Source: Auanema rhodensis (lineage: Eukaryota > Nematoda > Chromadorea > Rhabditida > Rhabditidae). Taken from it: a DNA stretch of 64,000 nt. The notes beneath the pieces are model-generated. The model searched no databases and was not told where the DNA came from. It was given only the letters and a program-made list of their open reading frames with translations. The position numbers and the translations under genes were made by a program. Location of the stretch: positions 14,330,501 to 14,394,500 of the forward strand of contig OZ059899.1 of NCBI GenBank assembly GCA_964057225.1. Direction: 5' to 3'. Below are positions 1-14,670 of this stretch, piece after piece (the first letter of the stretch is position 1; every line of letters begins with the position of its first letter).

Positions 1-2050
1 TTGAAGTTGTTTGTTGGATAAAAACAAGGCATTGGCAAAAAAAATTATACATGTAAACATGCAATGAACCAAGACACAATGATCACGGGCTTTACTAATA
101 AAATCTTGTTCACTATTCGGCCAACAAATAGTTAAAGCTGTCATTCAAGACATTGAATACTATCTAAGTTCCCAAGCATATATGAATAATTATTTGAAGT
201 TCGACCAGTATTCACGTTTGTTTTCAAGTTGGGCATTGCATTAAATAGATAAACAACAGTGTTGCTATCAAAAAAAAAGGATATTGGGCCCACAAAGTGA
301 ATAACAGTCATGTTTAAGTTAAAATCGGTAAATAGAAATTGATAATTTAATAGACAAACCCATGATAGAAGAGCAAATAAATTCAACAAAAAATACCAGT
401 TTTTGTTTAAGAAGGCTAAATTATTCAAGTAATGAAATTAAAGAAGCATTCAATATTGAGTAATATAGAATGAGCGTGTAAAATCTTATCAGACAGCTCT
501 GATTGGCATAGTGCTTAAATAAGCTGACAGAAATCGAAGATACAACAGCCCGTACTACATGGTTATGATAGCGAAGCTATATCCTTTTTTTGCTCAACAA
601 CATTTCATTAGTATGCGTGAAACTTCAGGACATAAGCCCGTACATGTCTACTAAAAACTAAAGTGCATACGAAAAGAAAAAACAAGTATTTGAAAAAACA
701 GAATAAACTATAAAATCTAGTTTGAATGTGATAGTTGGTTTGGTTCAAATTGAGAGAAATCAACACATAACCGCCAAGAGATGCCATCTGTCGAGGACTG
801 CCTTGGAGGTGGCAATGAAGACCGTACCAGGTACAGACTGGCGGATATGGCACTGTACACGCGAACAACTTGGATTCATAGAATACAAAATCATGATTAA
901 AAGATAAGTTTGAAATTAATTTCTTAAAGTATAATAAAAACTACCAAAAAAAGTCACAAAAGCCTACTACTATTTGCTGAAAAGCTATATAACTATCAAA
1001 ACATATATGAACAAGAGCGAGAACGAGAGAAGTAAAGTCACATATAGCAGGCGAAAAGCAACAAACAACCCATGGTAAATTATTTTTCTTAAGCATATTG
1101 ATCGTCGCTATGAGAGACTTATAAACTAAAAGCATTTCTTCTTGGGGTAGTATTCTAGCACCAGAGGTGTCCTGGTGAACTATCGCATACGACCTTCCTA
1201 CTAAGGGGCGCCTAGTAAAAAAGTTTGAAGTGACACCTTGCGTTAACTGTCATTTAAGAAAAAGCTAGAAATGCATAGATGATAATGAAAATGGCGATAT
1301 ATGAGAAAGAGAAGGTGTTCAGCTTCAACCTAGTAGTTAGCAGATTCTTCGACATAGTCGGATCCTGTCAAAAGATGCACTCACGAGCAAAGAGCGAGTA
1401 AATACGCACAGATGCCGTGACGTCACCAGCTACGTCTAAACGTATAGGCTACCAACAGTAAATTGAACATAACAAGAAAAAGGGAATTTTGAATTTGAAA
1501 TACCCTACATTTCATCTTGATTTTCCGATGTATGATAAAAGAGGCCATGAGAATATACGAGAGACAGAGATTTTTGGCTTGGTATTGGATGAATTGTGTC
1601 AGGGTTGAGGAAGTCTTCAACCTCATATCGGAAGAAGCAAAAGCTTAAATACCGAATATAGTGCAGAAAATGCAGAAGCGGCATAATGAAATAGAAAATG
1701 TAGAACGCTTATAAAAGCTCGAAAAACAGATATAAACGTAGAAAATAGTTAGAAAAAGTACACACATTTGATAGTGCACCAAGCATCGGATACTCGCATC
1801 CCATAATACAAAAAACTACACGACAAGTACATTTGTGAAATATTTTGTAAATAATCCCCAACGAAATAACAAAAAGATCTCAAGGAACTAAGTACGAAAT
1901 TTAGCTAAGGCAAGGGAACAATCGATAAAGCAAAATAAAAATTCAATTTGGTATTAAAAAAATGCATTTATATTACTAAAAAATATCTATGATCTGGAGA
2001 TGAACAGCAGAAATTCCTGAATTAAGCCTGGCTATAGAGTCAACGAATAG

Positions 2051-2172
2051 CAGGGAAGAGGCATATGCAACCAACACAGACATACAACTAGTTCTGTTTT
2101 TGGCTCCCCTACGTCTTCGGCAGCGAAAAACAACGACTCTTCAGGACAACAACCATGGAATGCAGATAAACA
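2051..2172 (+). other. exon-like open segment (unassigned)
   Basis: A 122-nt segment with a possible acceptor (gaatag) on its left and a good donor (CA|GTAAGC) on its right. It reads as a hydrophilic, Ser/Asn/Gln-rich peptide containing SVFGSPTSSAAKNNDSSGQQ. An upstream in-frame TAG closes the frame, so it could only be an internal exon. Base composition is more balanced than in the surrounding AT-rich DNA. No family is recognised and about 40 open codons is not rare here, so it may be chance. Confidence 0.15.
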
Positions 2173-3326
2173 GTAAGCATTTCTACTTCTAGGGGGCTAG
2201 AGCATGACTGACTAGTCAGCAAACAAAATCAATTCGAAGCGATATTACGTATTAAGCGCAAAACTGAAACTAAAATTCCATATCTATCCAACACAAAACT
2301 CAGTACTTATTAAATAAAGGAAGAATAAACCGTTCAGGTTCTCAATAGTGAATAGTCCAACAAATGGATATTAAGTAAAATACGTCAGAAAAAAAACATG
2401 TTAGAATAGAATATCATGAATCTGAATTCAGGCAAAAAGTGCATTGACAACATATAATATACACCTGTCATATTGAAAAGAACATGTGTATGTTCATTTA
2501 TGCTTGTACAATCCACAGCAACTGACAACTAGCCTCATACTATATATTTGCCTTTTTGGCGGACCGATAACGTTTGTAATAGCAAACCAAGTTCAAAAAA
2601 TCATGTTTTGTAATACAATAGGGAACTAGGGAGAAAATGAAACTATGAGCCTGTTAGAAACTTTGATACTAAAAGAAAATAAAGTATGAAAAGATAAGGC
2701 TTGATAATTTCATTGTTCGGCTTAGACAAGGCTCAGATCATGTGAGGTCAGTGTTGGAGACGAGGCGAAAGTACAAATCATATGATACAATCAATTAATA
2801 ATTGCAGGATAAAAGCTTATGATGAATGGTAGCTGTAATTTCGGGAATGAGAGAAGCCCGAGAACAAAACTTGAAAGAGCGCCAGACAAAATCTTCTCAT
2901 CAAACCAAAATAGTAGTAAACAAAGTAAGGAAAATTAGGCAACTGAGTAGAAAATCTTTAGACGTATAGGAAATCGAGATGCAGGATCACGCGGTGACCC
3001 AGTGAGCGAAAGTGAAGCGTGCAATCAAATGAAAGTGAAGTCCACTCAGCCGGACAAGATCTAATCGTAAATGGCTGAATCCTAATGTAGACCAACAATA
3101 TTCAAGCTCAATAACATAACATATATTATTGTCATCTTCAAGGGAGCTAAAAATGGGAATGCCTATGGTCATGTGTCAAAAGAATTTCTATCTATGGCGC
3201 AAGAAGCATAGAAACTGGTCTAAGCTGATAGCTAAGCAGCATATCCAAGGTAAAAAGTGAAAACAGACGTAAATATAGTGGAAGAATGAAGAGAGGGATT
3301 ATAATAAAAGCGAAAAGAAAACGAAC

Positions 3327-3387
3327 CAGCTGAAGTAGATCCTGTACCGAACGGGTCATCGTCTGGTTTTTTCTTCACACCGTTTAG
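3327..3387 (-). other. exon-like open segment with strong splice borders
   Basis: A 61-nt minus-strand segment preceded by a canonical pyrimidine-rich acceptor (ttattttctag) and followed by a GT donor (GCTG|GTTCGT). It reads LNGVKKKPDDDPFGTGSTSA, with a DPF tripeptide of the kind found in disordered tails of endocytic or membrane proteins. This is resemblance only. No adjoining exon could be joined in phase with certainty. It could be an internal exon of an unrecognised minus-strand gene or a chance reading. Confidence 0.2.
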
Positions 3388-4396
3388 CTAGAAAATAATC
3401 GTTACAATGCAAAAAAAAACTGATGTTGAAAATATAAGTCATTTAGATGAAGATGAACTAGCGTCTAAGCAACCAACCCGCCAAAAACGTCATAATACCA
3501 CTACGAGCCTATGGATATAAGCAGCCGACTCTCGCAGCGTCACCAATGCGAAATGAAATTACGTAACGCGCTCATTTCAAAATACATTTTCAAATTGCTA
3601 TATGCTAATTACGTAGACGCCAGCTTTTATTTAAATTAAATTGTACTTTTTGTGATTTTCCCAAAAAAAAAGCAACAACAACATAAATAATTAGAACTAT
3701 TTAAACAAAGTACCTGATTAGTATCCATATTCAGCTTCGGCCCGTCGATATGTTTGAGATAGGCCTAACTGAAAGACTAGGCCAATACCCAAGATCGCGG
3801 ACCACTGTCTAAAATGAGAAAATATGAAAAAAAAAACAATCCGATTGACGAACAAAATGCGAATAAGAAAGAAAAAAAGAAATAACGCAACAAGGCACGT
3901 TAGATGGATTTAAGAAAAGAAATAGATAAGACTATATGGTTTAAACAAGTGATAAAACTGTCATATAATCTTCAAAGAGATACGTTTAACAAAGACCAAT
4001 TCAGTAATTTTTTTTTCAAAATAAAGTTTGATTGTAATTAAGAACACAAATAAAAATATTCGAATAAATAAAAAGAGCTGAAGAGAAAAAAATGCATATC
4101 CATATGCATACATAAATACGCAAAAATGATGAAGAAATATCAAATTGGTGTAAATGTAAAATTAATAAGCAATAAATTATATAAATAAAACTCTAAACAA
4201 ACAACAACACAATACGCATTATCATTTTTGTTTCTTATTCACATGTTTTCTTTTTTTTTCAGAGTAAAGTCATCAAGCACAAAAATATTTGTTTTTCACC
4301 AATGTGAAAAGATATTAGGCAAAAGCCAGGGAACATATTTTGGCAAAAACTGACCTGACAAGCGTATAAAAAAAGCAATCTTATATTTTTGTCTTC

Positions 4397-4423
<27 letters not shown>
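4397..4423. repeat. (TA)n microsatellite
   Basis: About 13 tandem TA units, followed by further TA-rich sequence. Confidence 0.9.
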
Positions 4424-4427
<4 letters not shown>

Positions 4428-5249
4428 GTATATAAAGAAAGAGAAAAACATATAAATATATGGAAAATACATATTTGTTTATATTTCTAAATAGTGATAG
4501 TGGTTTTGGTTTTGGGATTTGGATAGAGATATCTTTTTTTGATAAAATAAACTAGCATAGAGGATTAAAAAGATAGAAACTTCAGAGATGGGAGAAAGAA
4601 AACAATTTAAAAAATGATTTTACACTAACAGATAAAATAGAATTGCGATCACCTTTGCTCTAGCGGTTGGACAAGACTGAAGGAACACTCTAAGTGACCT
4701 CTGAACCTTTTTTTTTTTAAAAAAAAGATACATTGGCTCAAATAGCGAGTGTTTGAAACGAAAGACAGTTTGAAATGCGCGTCAAGAGCACATAGCGATT
4801 ATTTTTTCAGGATGAAATGCAAAAGGGGCTATAAGGGAGATTAGAACGAAAAATCACGAATTGATTAGATAGATCTACGTTAGTGAACACATTGGTTATT
4901 TTGAAGAAAAAAAGCAAATCTGCAAGTACAAAGAAGGAAAGCAAAGTGGAGTAATAACTGGAAATCGGTCTCGACAGGAAGAACGAAATCGAGGGTGAAA
5001 CTGCTAGCAGCTGCATCTGTTAGTCATGAAGAAAGAAAGAGAAAGCGAGAAAAAGTGAGAGGCAAGAAGAGAGAGGAGGATAGAGTTAGATCGAGACGAA
5101 GAGAAGGAAACCAAGATAGAGTAAGAGAATGAATAAGATGTAGTTGAGGACTACCATCTATATACGAACGAGGAAGATATCAGACGACGGAACCAAACGA
5201 ATAGAAAGTGTGTGGAACATCGTTGTCGTTTCATTGATGCCAAATCGAG

Positions 5250-5460
5250 AAAAAGCCGGTCTGGGAGAACGATGACGATGCCATGTCTCGTGCATCTGGT
5301 ATTGGCAAGTTGTCGTTCCAAGAACACGACAGCATACTCTCTGATTCTACCTCTAGACCGGCAGTAAGAAGAGAAATGAACATCTGATGATTACCTACTG
5401 CAGGGAGAGAAAGAAGACGAAGAAATAAAAAGAAAGAAGACGCAACAGAAGAAAAGATAG
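5250..5460 (+). other. possible last two exons of an unidentified plus-strand gene
   Basis: The segment 5250-5363 is open for 38 codons and ends at a good donor (GCA|GTAAGA). A 40-nt intron with acceptor cctactgcag follows. The frame then continues in phase for 18 codons to a TAG at 5458-5460. The first part reads as a hydrophilic peptide containing SRASGIGKLSFQEHDS. The second is a Lys/Glu-rich tail. The phase agreement and intron length are in favour. Against it, the tail lies in purine-rich DNA that yields open frames by chance, no upstream exon was convincingly joined, and no family is recognised. Confidence 0.25.
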
Positions 5461-7964
5461 CGAATAAGAAGAGCAAGAAGCTGCTGCATCTCTGAGAAGA
5501 CATAGCTCGAAGGTGTTAAAGGAGTAGTAAGCAAAGAATCGGTGCAGTAAATAGATTTTACTTCCAGTTCGAGTTTCTTCACTAAACATGAGAAAAGAAT
5601 AACGATGATGATGATGATTACTCTCTTCTACTCCATTCACTCATTACTAAGACTGTATTTTTTCCAGCAACATTTCCAATCTCACATCTGTCTTGATTTC
5701 CTGGAGAGACAGCGAAGTGAGCCAACTGCTAAATCACACAGATTTTATCTCGATGACCAGACACAAAAAACTAAAATTTCAATGAAGACTCTTGCCCAAT
5801 ATTTCTCATTCACGTATACACATCTCTCCCATTTCTCGCTGTTTTCTCTTTCTGCTCCTTCCACCACGCCAGCCTTTCCTCCCTTCATTCCCCTCACTCC
5901 CCTATTCTTCATTTTTCACTCCTGCCATATATTTCTCTCCCCCTTTTTACTTTTTGTCTTTTTATCTTTCTGTCTCCCTCGAATAGTTGGCAATGAAAAC
6001 AATTGAAAAAATAACGGATAAGGATGTTAAGAACGCAAAACAGTTCTGATTGGTATGCTGGATCGATTGACAACACCACCTCTTTCAATACCATCAGACA
6101 CTATCGGAGAACCAACCAACTAGCAAACGAGCCATCGAACAGGACAAACTGACGACAATCACCAAATGTTTTGCGCTCTCATCTCATTCGCTTTCGTACT
6201 TTTTCCTCTCTCTTTCGCTGTTTCCATCAACTTTTTTTCAGCTCCATCCTTATATTCATTTCATTGAAAAAAAAAGAAAGAGAGAGACTATATGTATAAA
6301 GACAAACAGGTCCCTTCAAACTATTTCCCGACCTGGTCATTTCATTTTTGTCTGTAACACTAATATTACTAGATTATCTGGCCTGTTAACTTGCGAAATA
6401 TAAGTCGTTTTTTCAATGGATTTAGTATACTTGTTGCTGTTTTATATAAAATATATAACGATATTATATATACAGAAATATCAGCTCGATTTTGTTCTGT
6501 TTTTTTTTAATTTGAGAGCTTCAAATCAAATGAGAATCAAATCCAAATCAATGATGTATGTCATTGCTTCAAAGCAAGAATATACTAATGGATACATTTA
6601 TGCAGTTTTGACGATTTTGATCAATTCAACAGATGAGAAGTTGCTATGATGCATTCACAAACAGCTGGTAGATCTCTTCTGAACATGCATAAGCTCAAGC
6701 TGAGATGTCTTTTCTCATGTCCCGATATCCTCATCTCTCATCCAAAAGACAAAGAAAAATTGGAATTATCAAGATTAATTAATTGGCAAATTGAAAAATT
6801 ATCGAAACTATAATTAATTGTATAATTAATTTTTTATTCGTCCGTCTTGATCAAGGAAGTCGAGTTACTTGGAAAGGGCGAAAAAAAAAGAAAATACGAG
6901 AAAGAGAGAAAGAGAGAAAGAGTTAGTGAGTAAGAGTGAATGAAAAGAAGAGAGTAAGATAGAAAGAATGAGCAGAAAATCAAAAACCGAAAGAAGACTA
7001 CAGAATTAGCGAAAACTCGAAATATGTCCAACACAAAGAGTCTGTCGTTTATCAACTCCCAGCTCAATTTGCTTTAAAGTAATGTCTGCTCTTTTGCTTC
7101 AGACCGCTTTATCTATTTCCCTTTTTTTCAACTGGACATTCGAAAACTAATGTCTTAAAGCCGTGATCGCAAATAGTGAGTACGAGATAAGTAGAAGAAA
7201 GATAAAGATCAGTTGAAAATATTAAGAAAATGGTATTATTGTTTATCAAACGAATATGATTAATAAAATGTTAGAATGATCCGAGTATGATGGAGGACAA
7301 AGCTGTGCACAGCTAGCTTTTGGAATAAGAGTAGTTAGAGCATTTTGGCTGAAAACGTGGATTCTAATAAAAGGTTGAAAGCTGTAAGTCGTTCAGTTGC
7401 TAGCTACTGCTTTCTATTTCATTCATCCAATATGACATCAAATGAACACTGAGAGAAACGGAATGAACGGAGGTAGAATTAGAGAGAGAAAAAGATATAT
7501 ATATATATAGAGAGAGATGTATGAAGAATTGAAAATGTCTTTATGTTCCTTCTCTTATACTTCTGCACTATCGATTGAGTTCGTTCAGGTTTCAAGTCCA
7601 TAAAAGCATGTATTGGCTGCCAAAACCAAGAATCGAAGTCTTCAACACCAATTGTGTCAGCTACGTTTTGGCGCATTTTCTTGCACATGCGAAGGAAAAC
7701 GCCGAAAAAGCTCAATCAATTTAACAGCCGTGATGATGATGGTCTACTAGGCAAGAGGAAATAGTAGCCCAAGAAAAGAAGGAAGGCGAAGAATAGACGA
7801 ACGACGCTGAGTCCTAGGAGACGGAAAAGAAAAGGAGGTTGAAGTATGGGAGTGCATGTCACAGGCAGAGAACAGAGAGATGGAACATAGCTTTTATGCG
7901 CAGCTTCTCTATTAGGGACACATGCATACACACATACGCATACTTACACCCTTCTTCTGAGCTG

Positions 7965-7983
7965 ACCAGCCAGCCAGCCAGCC
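7965..7983. repeat. (CCAG)n tetranucleotide repeat
   Basis: Four to five tandem copies of CCAG, continuing imperfectly to the right. Confidence 0.8.
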
Positions 7984-9300
7984 AACCAGCTCAAAAGCCC
8001 AGTACCACATCAAACTTAATATTAAAAAATAAAAAAAAGAGTAGCGCCAGATCAGCAAGATTAGCAAAAAAAAGACAAAAAAAGAATAACACATGAGACA
8101 GAGCTGGTTTGCAAAAGCCATCTAGCACACATACATATATACACACACATGAGGCTTGTGCTATTGCTGTTCTCGCTACTGCAATTCTTATTGATGCTGT
8201 TGCTACTGCTTTTGCTATGGCTATTGGTGATGTTGCTACAGGAGATCGAGAAAGTAGTATTGTTAAATGGTTACCAGCAAACCTGTACTTCGTTCAAAAG
8301 CAGAAGGAAATAGGGAAAGGGAAACGAAAAAAGTGTACATCTGTGAGAGAGAGAAAGAGTTTCGTTATGAATTGCATCAGATTATGCGAAAAGCAAAATG
8401 ATGATTTTGACGCCAATTGGCGGTGCTTTGGAACGGGAAATCAAATAAAATTTGTCTTACTTTCCTCTACATCTTCTACTTCATTGTCATTTGCTCATTT
8501 CATCTCTACTTTTCTCCTCACACTATCTATCTATTAGAGCCAATGAGAACAGCATGCTTGCCTGATTCTATAGAACTGATATGGAGAATTCGACAATATA
8601 TGACGAGTAAAACAGACAGATACAGCTAAAACAGGCGCCATACTACATGATTTAAATGGGAAAAAGTGGAAAAATTAATCGGAGAGAGTGATGAAACTTG
8701 TAACCAAATTAATTTCAAGATGGAGGTAGATCATTGAGAACATACAGCAAAACGACTAAGCATATAATCAAATTTATTTGCTTGATGAGGGAAAAAGAAA
8801 GAGAAAATGCATTTTTTAACTTGTATTAACTTTCCGGAACAGTGAAATGCGAAAGCAATAGCAATTGAGAGAGAGAGAAAGAAAGAAATTGGTAGAATGT
8901 GAAAGAGAGTGAGCTGTGTAGACGGATTGAAAATCCAGTGTAAGCCCTTTGATGGCTGGGAACGAAGATTCTTCAACGTGCTACCATCTCTAGAACAATT
9001 TGGCTTCTCGCAAATATTCACGAAAGTGATAGTTAAAATAGTAGTAGTAATACTAATAGTAGAAATAGTAATGGGATAGAAATAGTTAGAAAGGAAAATA
9101 AATTGATACAAGAGCGATTGAAGAAGACACAAAAGAAAAAAACGTCAATGATGACTTTCAGAAAGAAAATTAACACACATAACACACACATACACATACA
9201 AGAATTACAGCCCAAAAACAATAGATGAACATAAATACATCGTGTGTTTATGAATCATTGGTGATGGTAGTCAAAATGATAGAAGGGAGAAAGGAAAGGG

Positions 9301-9452
9301 TGTTGGGATGAGATGACGACGATGATGGGGGATGGTGATGATGATAATGATGGTAGTGTGGTAGTATTGGCTGGTGTTGGTATTGCTGTTACTGCTGATG
9401 ATGTTGGTGGTGGTGGTGGTGTTGGTGGTGATGATGATGATGTTGGAAGTGG
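9301..9452. repeat. GAT/TGG trinucleotide-rich tract
   Basis: Imperfect runs of GAT and TGG on the plus strand. They generate a spurious Gly/Asp/Val-rich open frame at 9313-9582 that is better explained as repeat translation than as a gene. Confidence 0.75.
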
Positions 9453-12400
9453 TCGGGTATGTCTGATCAGTTTTTCAACACAAACTGGTAACCCATTTGG
9501 CTCCAAACAAGTAGAACCATCGAAAGCTAGCGTACGTGAGTCTGGCGAAGAAAAAGGGAAAATGGAGAAGTATGCAGAATGAATATCAGGGACAGAAAGA
9601 GACGAAAAGCAGAAAGTCAAATTGAGGCAAATGATGGAGTTGAAGCTATGAATTGGAATTGGCAACAATGATGGTGAAGTGGTGGAAAGAAAATAGATAG
9701 AAGACTGAAGAAGACAGCAGTTGAAGACCAAGAAGTAGAAAATGACAACGTCAAATTAGAAGAAGAAGAGGAAGCCTAACACGAAAACGATGGAGGAGTA
9801 GGAAAATAAGAACTCTAGAAAAAAGGGATGGCTGAATGATGAGATGATATATGATGACAAAGACATAAATGAAAAAAGAAATGAATATCGAATAAGAAAA
9901 ATGACACACATTTGTACATCCATGGTACATACATCTTTTCTTCATCTTACCACATTTCCATATTACTTCCTCTCATTCATTCCTTTCTCTCTCTCGCACT
10001 CTGTCTCGTTATAACAATCAATGAAGACCGAGTATTTTATGTGCTTTCTGGTGTTGTTAGTGCTCATAGCTAGTGATATCTATTTGCATAATCACTATCA
10101 AATATCAAGTCGTACTTTTAATTAATGCTCCAGATACAAAGATGAATTTTATACATTGTGAATTTAAAAAAAACAATTTGCCGTTCAAAACCTCACTATC
10201 CTGATACGTTACATGGCTCTTCCTATCTTCAAAGTTTGAACAATTCGTCTAAAAGATTCACATTTCTTTCTCTTGTTCGAAGATTATCTATCTCAGTCTC
10301 TTCCTCTTTCTCTCCTTTTCTGTCTATCTATCGTTTTCATAAAACTTCAAAATACACCAGGACATCGTCTGGTCAGAAAAAATGAGAAAAGTTCGTCCTT
10401 CACGGGGAATAGAGTTTTAATGTATGTCAAAGAGTTGAAGAACACCGAGACAGTTTTTTTCCATAAAAAATAGATAAATTTAGCTGTTTTTTAATAGTTT
10501 TTTCTATAGCTAATATTAAAAATGTTTAAAATATTATATAAAAAGTAAAAAAAAACTAATTGTTCACCCAAATTCTAAATATGTGGATTGGAACATGTGG
10601 TTCATCTTGCTCTGTGTATATGTCATTAATGATTCACATATAGTTCAGTATAACAGAAATTGCGAGAAATACATTCGAAATCAGAATATTAAGTTTAAAA
10701 CGAAGGAAACATAATGATATTGATAGGCTGGCAAGACGCAACGAAACATTTATGAACCCAATCAGCGACCAACCTAGACAGATCGAGAGTCAACCTTCTA
10801 TCACACGTATTCACACGTGTAGCAATACGGTCCAGAATTTGGCGCATTCCGCCAACAGTTGAGGAAATTGAATTACCAAAGATTTGTTGTGGAAAAAAAA
10901 GGAAAACTGTTTTTGGCATATTATTGAAATGTGGAGAACTCGATAACGATTTTGCTGGATTTAAATACGAAAATGTGAGCAAAATGCGAATGAAAAATTA
11001 CTGTCAAGTCATTGAGCATAGCCCGTAGAGTAGCCACAGAACAATGAAAACGAAAAGTGTGAAGCAGTAATCAAGAATTTTTTGACTGTAAAGACTAAAA
11101 ATCGAAACAACCAATAGGACATGCCGTTTCAAATTGAACCTAACTGTTTAAAAATCGAGAAACCTTAAACATAAGATATTGCGTGTCGTGTCTCTTGTCG
11201 TACGATCTAAATATATTTATATTTTTCTATATTTATAATTATATTTATAAATAGACGATTACAGAATCAAAAATGGTTTGGTTTAATCTGAGGGGTGACT
11301 GAGAGTTAGTGTTGTATGAAGGAATGAGGCAGTAACAACAGGGCGCGATTTGATTTGAGACCTTACACCGACGTAAAAATCAATGAAAAAACTATATGAA
11401 GACTAAAGTATGTAGACACTTGTCTAATAGACTTAACCATTACAGAAAACCAAAAAGGAATTTTTAAAATTCAAAAATCGACGCTTCGCTACTCGTTGAT
11501 CTCGACTCTACTGGCAGTCAAAACCCAGAGGAATTTAGTTGGAAGCAGGCTGGCTGGAAGACCTGCTTTTTCGACCGCAACGCGAGACCGCACGCATGCG
11601 TGTACCACGACAGGGACAGAAAATGGTCGATAGGACGTAAAGCAGATGAAGAAGAAGGAAGAAAGGAATATCGAGACCAGACCAGACGAAGAACAAGACA
11701 GGAGAAACAAGAAAAGCCATGGAACGCTTGTTGGACAGGCGGATAATGATGGAAGGAATGGAGGGAATACAGAAAGAGAGGAGGGAAAAAGAAAGAGGGA
11801 GTGTATCCTGGGAAGCTACAGACAGGAATAAACGAGGAATATACAGGAGACAGCTAATGTTTCCTCCCATTCTTTACTACTTTCAAATATTCTGGGGAGG
11901 ATAGATGAGAAAAGACTGTAATCTGCTTCCAAGATTCACGTTATTGATGTAACTCGTGTGCATCATAATTTGCACAATTTCATTGAAAGCGAGATGGTAG
12001 GGAGTGAGATCGAACATTGAATAATAGAGTAGAAAAAACTAATAGATGCAGAGAGAGTTCACTTTCTTTCTTTGTGAGTACAAGGGTAACTGCTCAGAAA
12101 TTGGCGGTGACCTGGAGCCGTAGCTTACTCCAGCCGGATGTTGACCGTATCATTAGCGATTTATCATTCAACCTTTAAAGGTTATTTGTGTGCTCAAATG
12201 TTGGCAAATGAACGGAGAATGAGATGTGTGCTTACGTGGATTTTCTGTTCAAATGTTATTTCATCATAAAGGTATTGGAATATGGGTAACGATTTTCCAC
12301 CTCAGTTGTAGCCCCGTGATAAAGTGATAGTTCAATTTATGGGAGGATTGATGGTAAAGCTATGCTTAATATCATTAATGAACATATTGCTTCAAAAATA

Positions 12401-14594
12401 AAAGAAAATAAAAAAAAAGAGAAAAAGAAAATATCGTATGGTAATATGGATTTTCTTTTTTTGCAGCCAAGTGGGCGGAAAACATACATAATTAGAATAA
12501 TAGTTTGAAGAAAGTTAGATCTCTTGAAAATAAGAGAACATGAATAACATAAACCAAGGGCGTAGATGAGGGAAAATCTGAAAAAAAACACAGAACATTG
12601 AAAACTATGATACAATGACGTCAAACTTAAAGGAGATAGTTGGAATTACCTTTTCAATCTAATATTATATAGCATTAGTAATTCAAAATTAACATTAAAA
12701 CAGCGTTTTCAGAAGAATAAAGTGAGAACATATCTTTTCGATCATGTGTTTTTCTCTGAAAAATCTGCGTCAACGTTGTTCAGTCGTCATTTCTTCTCTC
12801 CCACTCTTTGAATTAACTTAGCATCGTATTTCCTTATTAGATACAATAATAATAATATAATAATGTAATATTATAAGAAATAATTATGTGGAAACAGAAA
12901 GAAACTACAAAAAAAATAAAATAATAAAAAGAATTAATAAACTGTGATGAGGGGAATGTAATAATTTGTTCAAATCACCAGTGCTGTATGTCATATGGTT
13001 CTATATGTGTATACATATATGTACATGTGTAAGTGTGGGTGTGTAGATTTTGGTATGTGTCCAGGTATGATGATCCTTGTCTGAGACATACATACATATG
13101 ATCAAAATCTGAAGATTCTCATATTGCCCCACTTTAATCAGGATGCACTTTGACGAGCGAGATCGGGAGATATTTTACTTCGGTCGAAACCATTTTTGAA
13201 AAAGTATAAGCGAATAGTCAATAATAAGTTCAAAGTTGTATTTTTTTCAAAAAACTTTCCGCTAACTTCAATGAATAGAATATAAGTGTCATAACAGATA
13301 ATATAAGAGAAATTAGCATAAATTCATCTGCCAGGTGAGTCTCACGTGTACTTCCACGTGTGCTTTCACGTGACGTGATTGTTCTGTCATGTTTGACAAG
13401 TTATTATTTTTCCTCCTACACACTTGATAATGCTACTACTCATTCAACAAAAATGGGTGAGGGAGAAGAAATATGAAAAGACAAACGAACAGAACAGTTG
13501 CATTTGGAGGAAACACAGTTAATTCGTTGAATTGAATTGAATACGAAAATATGTTTATAAACGCTACATTCATGATTTGGCTAAGTTTCGTTTTTAATTC
13601 ACTTTTAAACGTAAATCTGATTAAAACAAGGAATGGTTGAGATCTTTTTAATTCTCTCAAGCAATAGAAATAAAAAAAATAAAAAATAGGAGAAAGAAAG
13701 GCGAGAGAGAAAGAGAAAGAGAGAGAGAAAAAGACAGCAAATGAATAAGAAAATGTTATTCATTTTTGTCGAGTCAAATATCACTCCAACATTTTCGACA
13801 TTAGTTGACTCATATTGTTGATAATAGTAATAATAATAACCAAAATAATAACACATAGTTTAAATAAAAGATGCATACACATATAAAAAATAAAAAACTA
13901 TTTTCAAGCTCATCATAATTTCAAACGAAACAACGGTCTTACGGTTTTTACGGACGGTTGAGAATGTAAACAGTCGTGACCTTTCAACTATAAAGACATC
14001 TTCGTCTTTATCTATCTCTAATTCTCATAATTTTTCTTATTATCTATATGTTTTATACGTATCTGTCTCTTTATAATTCTTTCATTATCGTTCTATCTTT
14101 GAGCTTGTTTTCCTTCCCCCATCCTTTTTTTATTAATATTTTTATAAATTTAATATAGAAATAACTGTATATATGTTAGAATACATATGAATACATGTGT
14201 ATCTATTTATATTTGTGTGTATCTCTGTGTATTTGGAAGAAAAAAAATAGAAATTACAAATGTTATAAATTAGATTTTATCATTTGGAGAGAACACGCAT
14301 AATGTACTCTAGAAAAATTGATTTTTAAAAAAAAAAGGTAATGTGACTCTATTATATGGGTGAAAAGAAAAGAAAATGTTGAGCACATGCTTTTGGAGGG
14401 AAGCTGATATACATATGTATAGACCTGATGCAATATCTATTTGACAGAGAGAGAATATGGATACCATATAATTACAATGATAACAGCAATTAGCTTCTGA
14501 CATTTAAATTCTACAAAGTTAATTTTGCGATTATGCTGGAAAATGCTCATAATACCTAGTGAATATTAATTAGAATGATGTAGTAAATGGGAAA

Positions 14595-14595
<1 letters not shown>

Positions 14596-14667
<72 letters not shown>
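14596..14667. repeat. (TA)36 microsatellite
   Basis: About 36 uninterrupted TA units, the longest TA array in the window. It is self-complementary and therefore able to extrude as a cruciform or hairpin. Confidence 0.95.

Positions 14668-14670
<3 letters not shown>

Larger units (their letters stand above)
1..4380. other. gene-poor left flank, no recognised gene
   Basis: AT-rich sequence with few simple repeats. No recognisable domain, tRNA or rRNA was seen on either strand. Short open segments with plausible splice borders occur (listed separately at 2051-2172 and 3327-3387). Another open stretch at about 752-900 on plus reads MPSVEDCLGGGNEDRTR from an ATG at 782. With no family match these may be chance, or exons of a gene extending beyond the left edge. 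Confidence 0.5.

Noticed and set aside
8109-8537. 142-codon plus-strand open frame
   Set aside because: It begins at a TTG, the first part translates a GCT/ATT-rich tract, and no domain or splice structure supports it.
9313-9582. Gly/Asp/Val-rich open frame
   Set aside because: It is the translation of GAT/TGG trinucleotide repeats.
10695-10982. 95-codon minus-strand open frame with balanced composition
   Set aside because: It starts at GTG, has no family resemblance and lacks splice support; about this many long chance frames are expected in the window.
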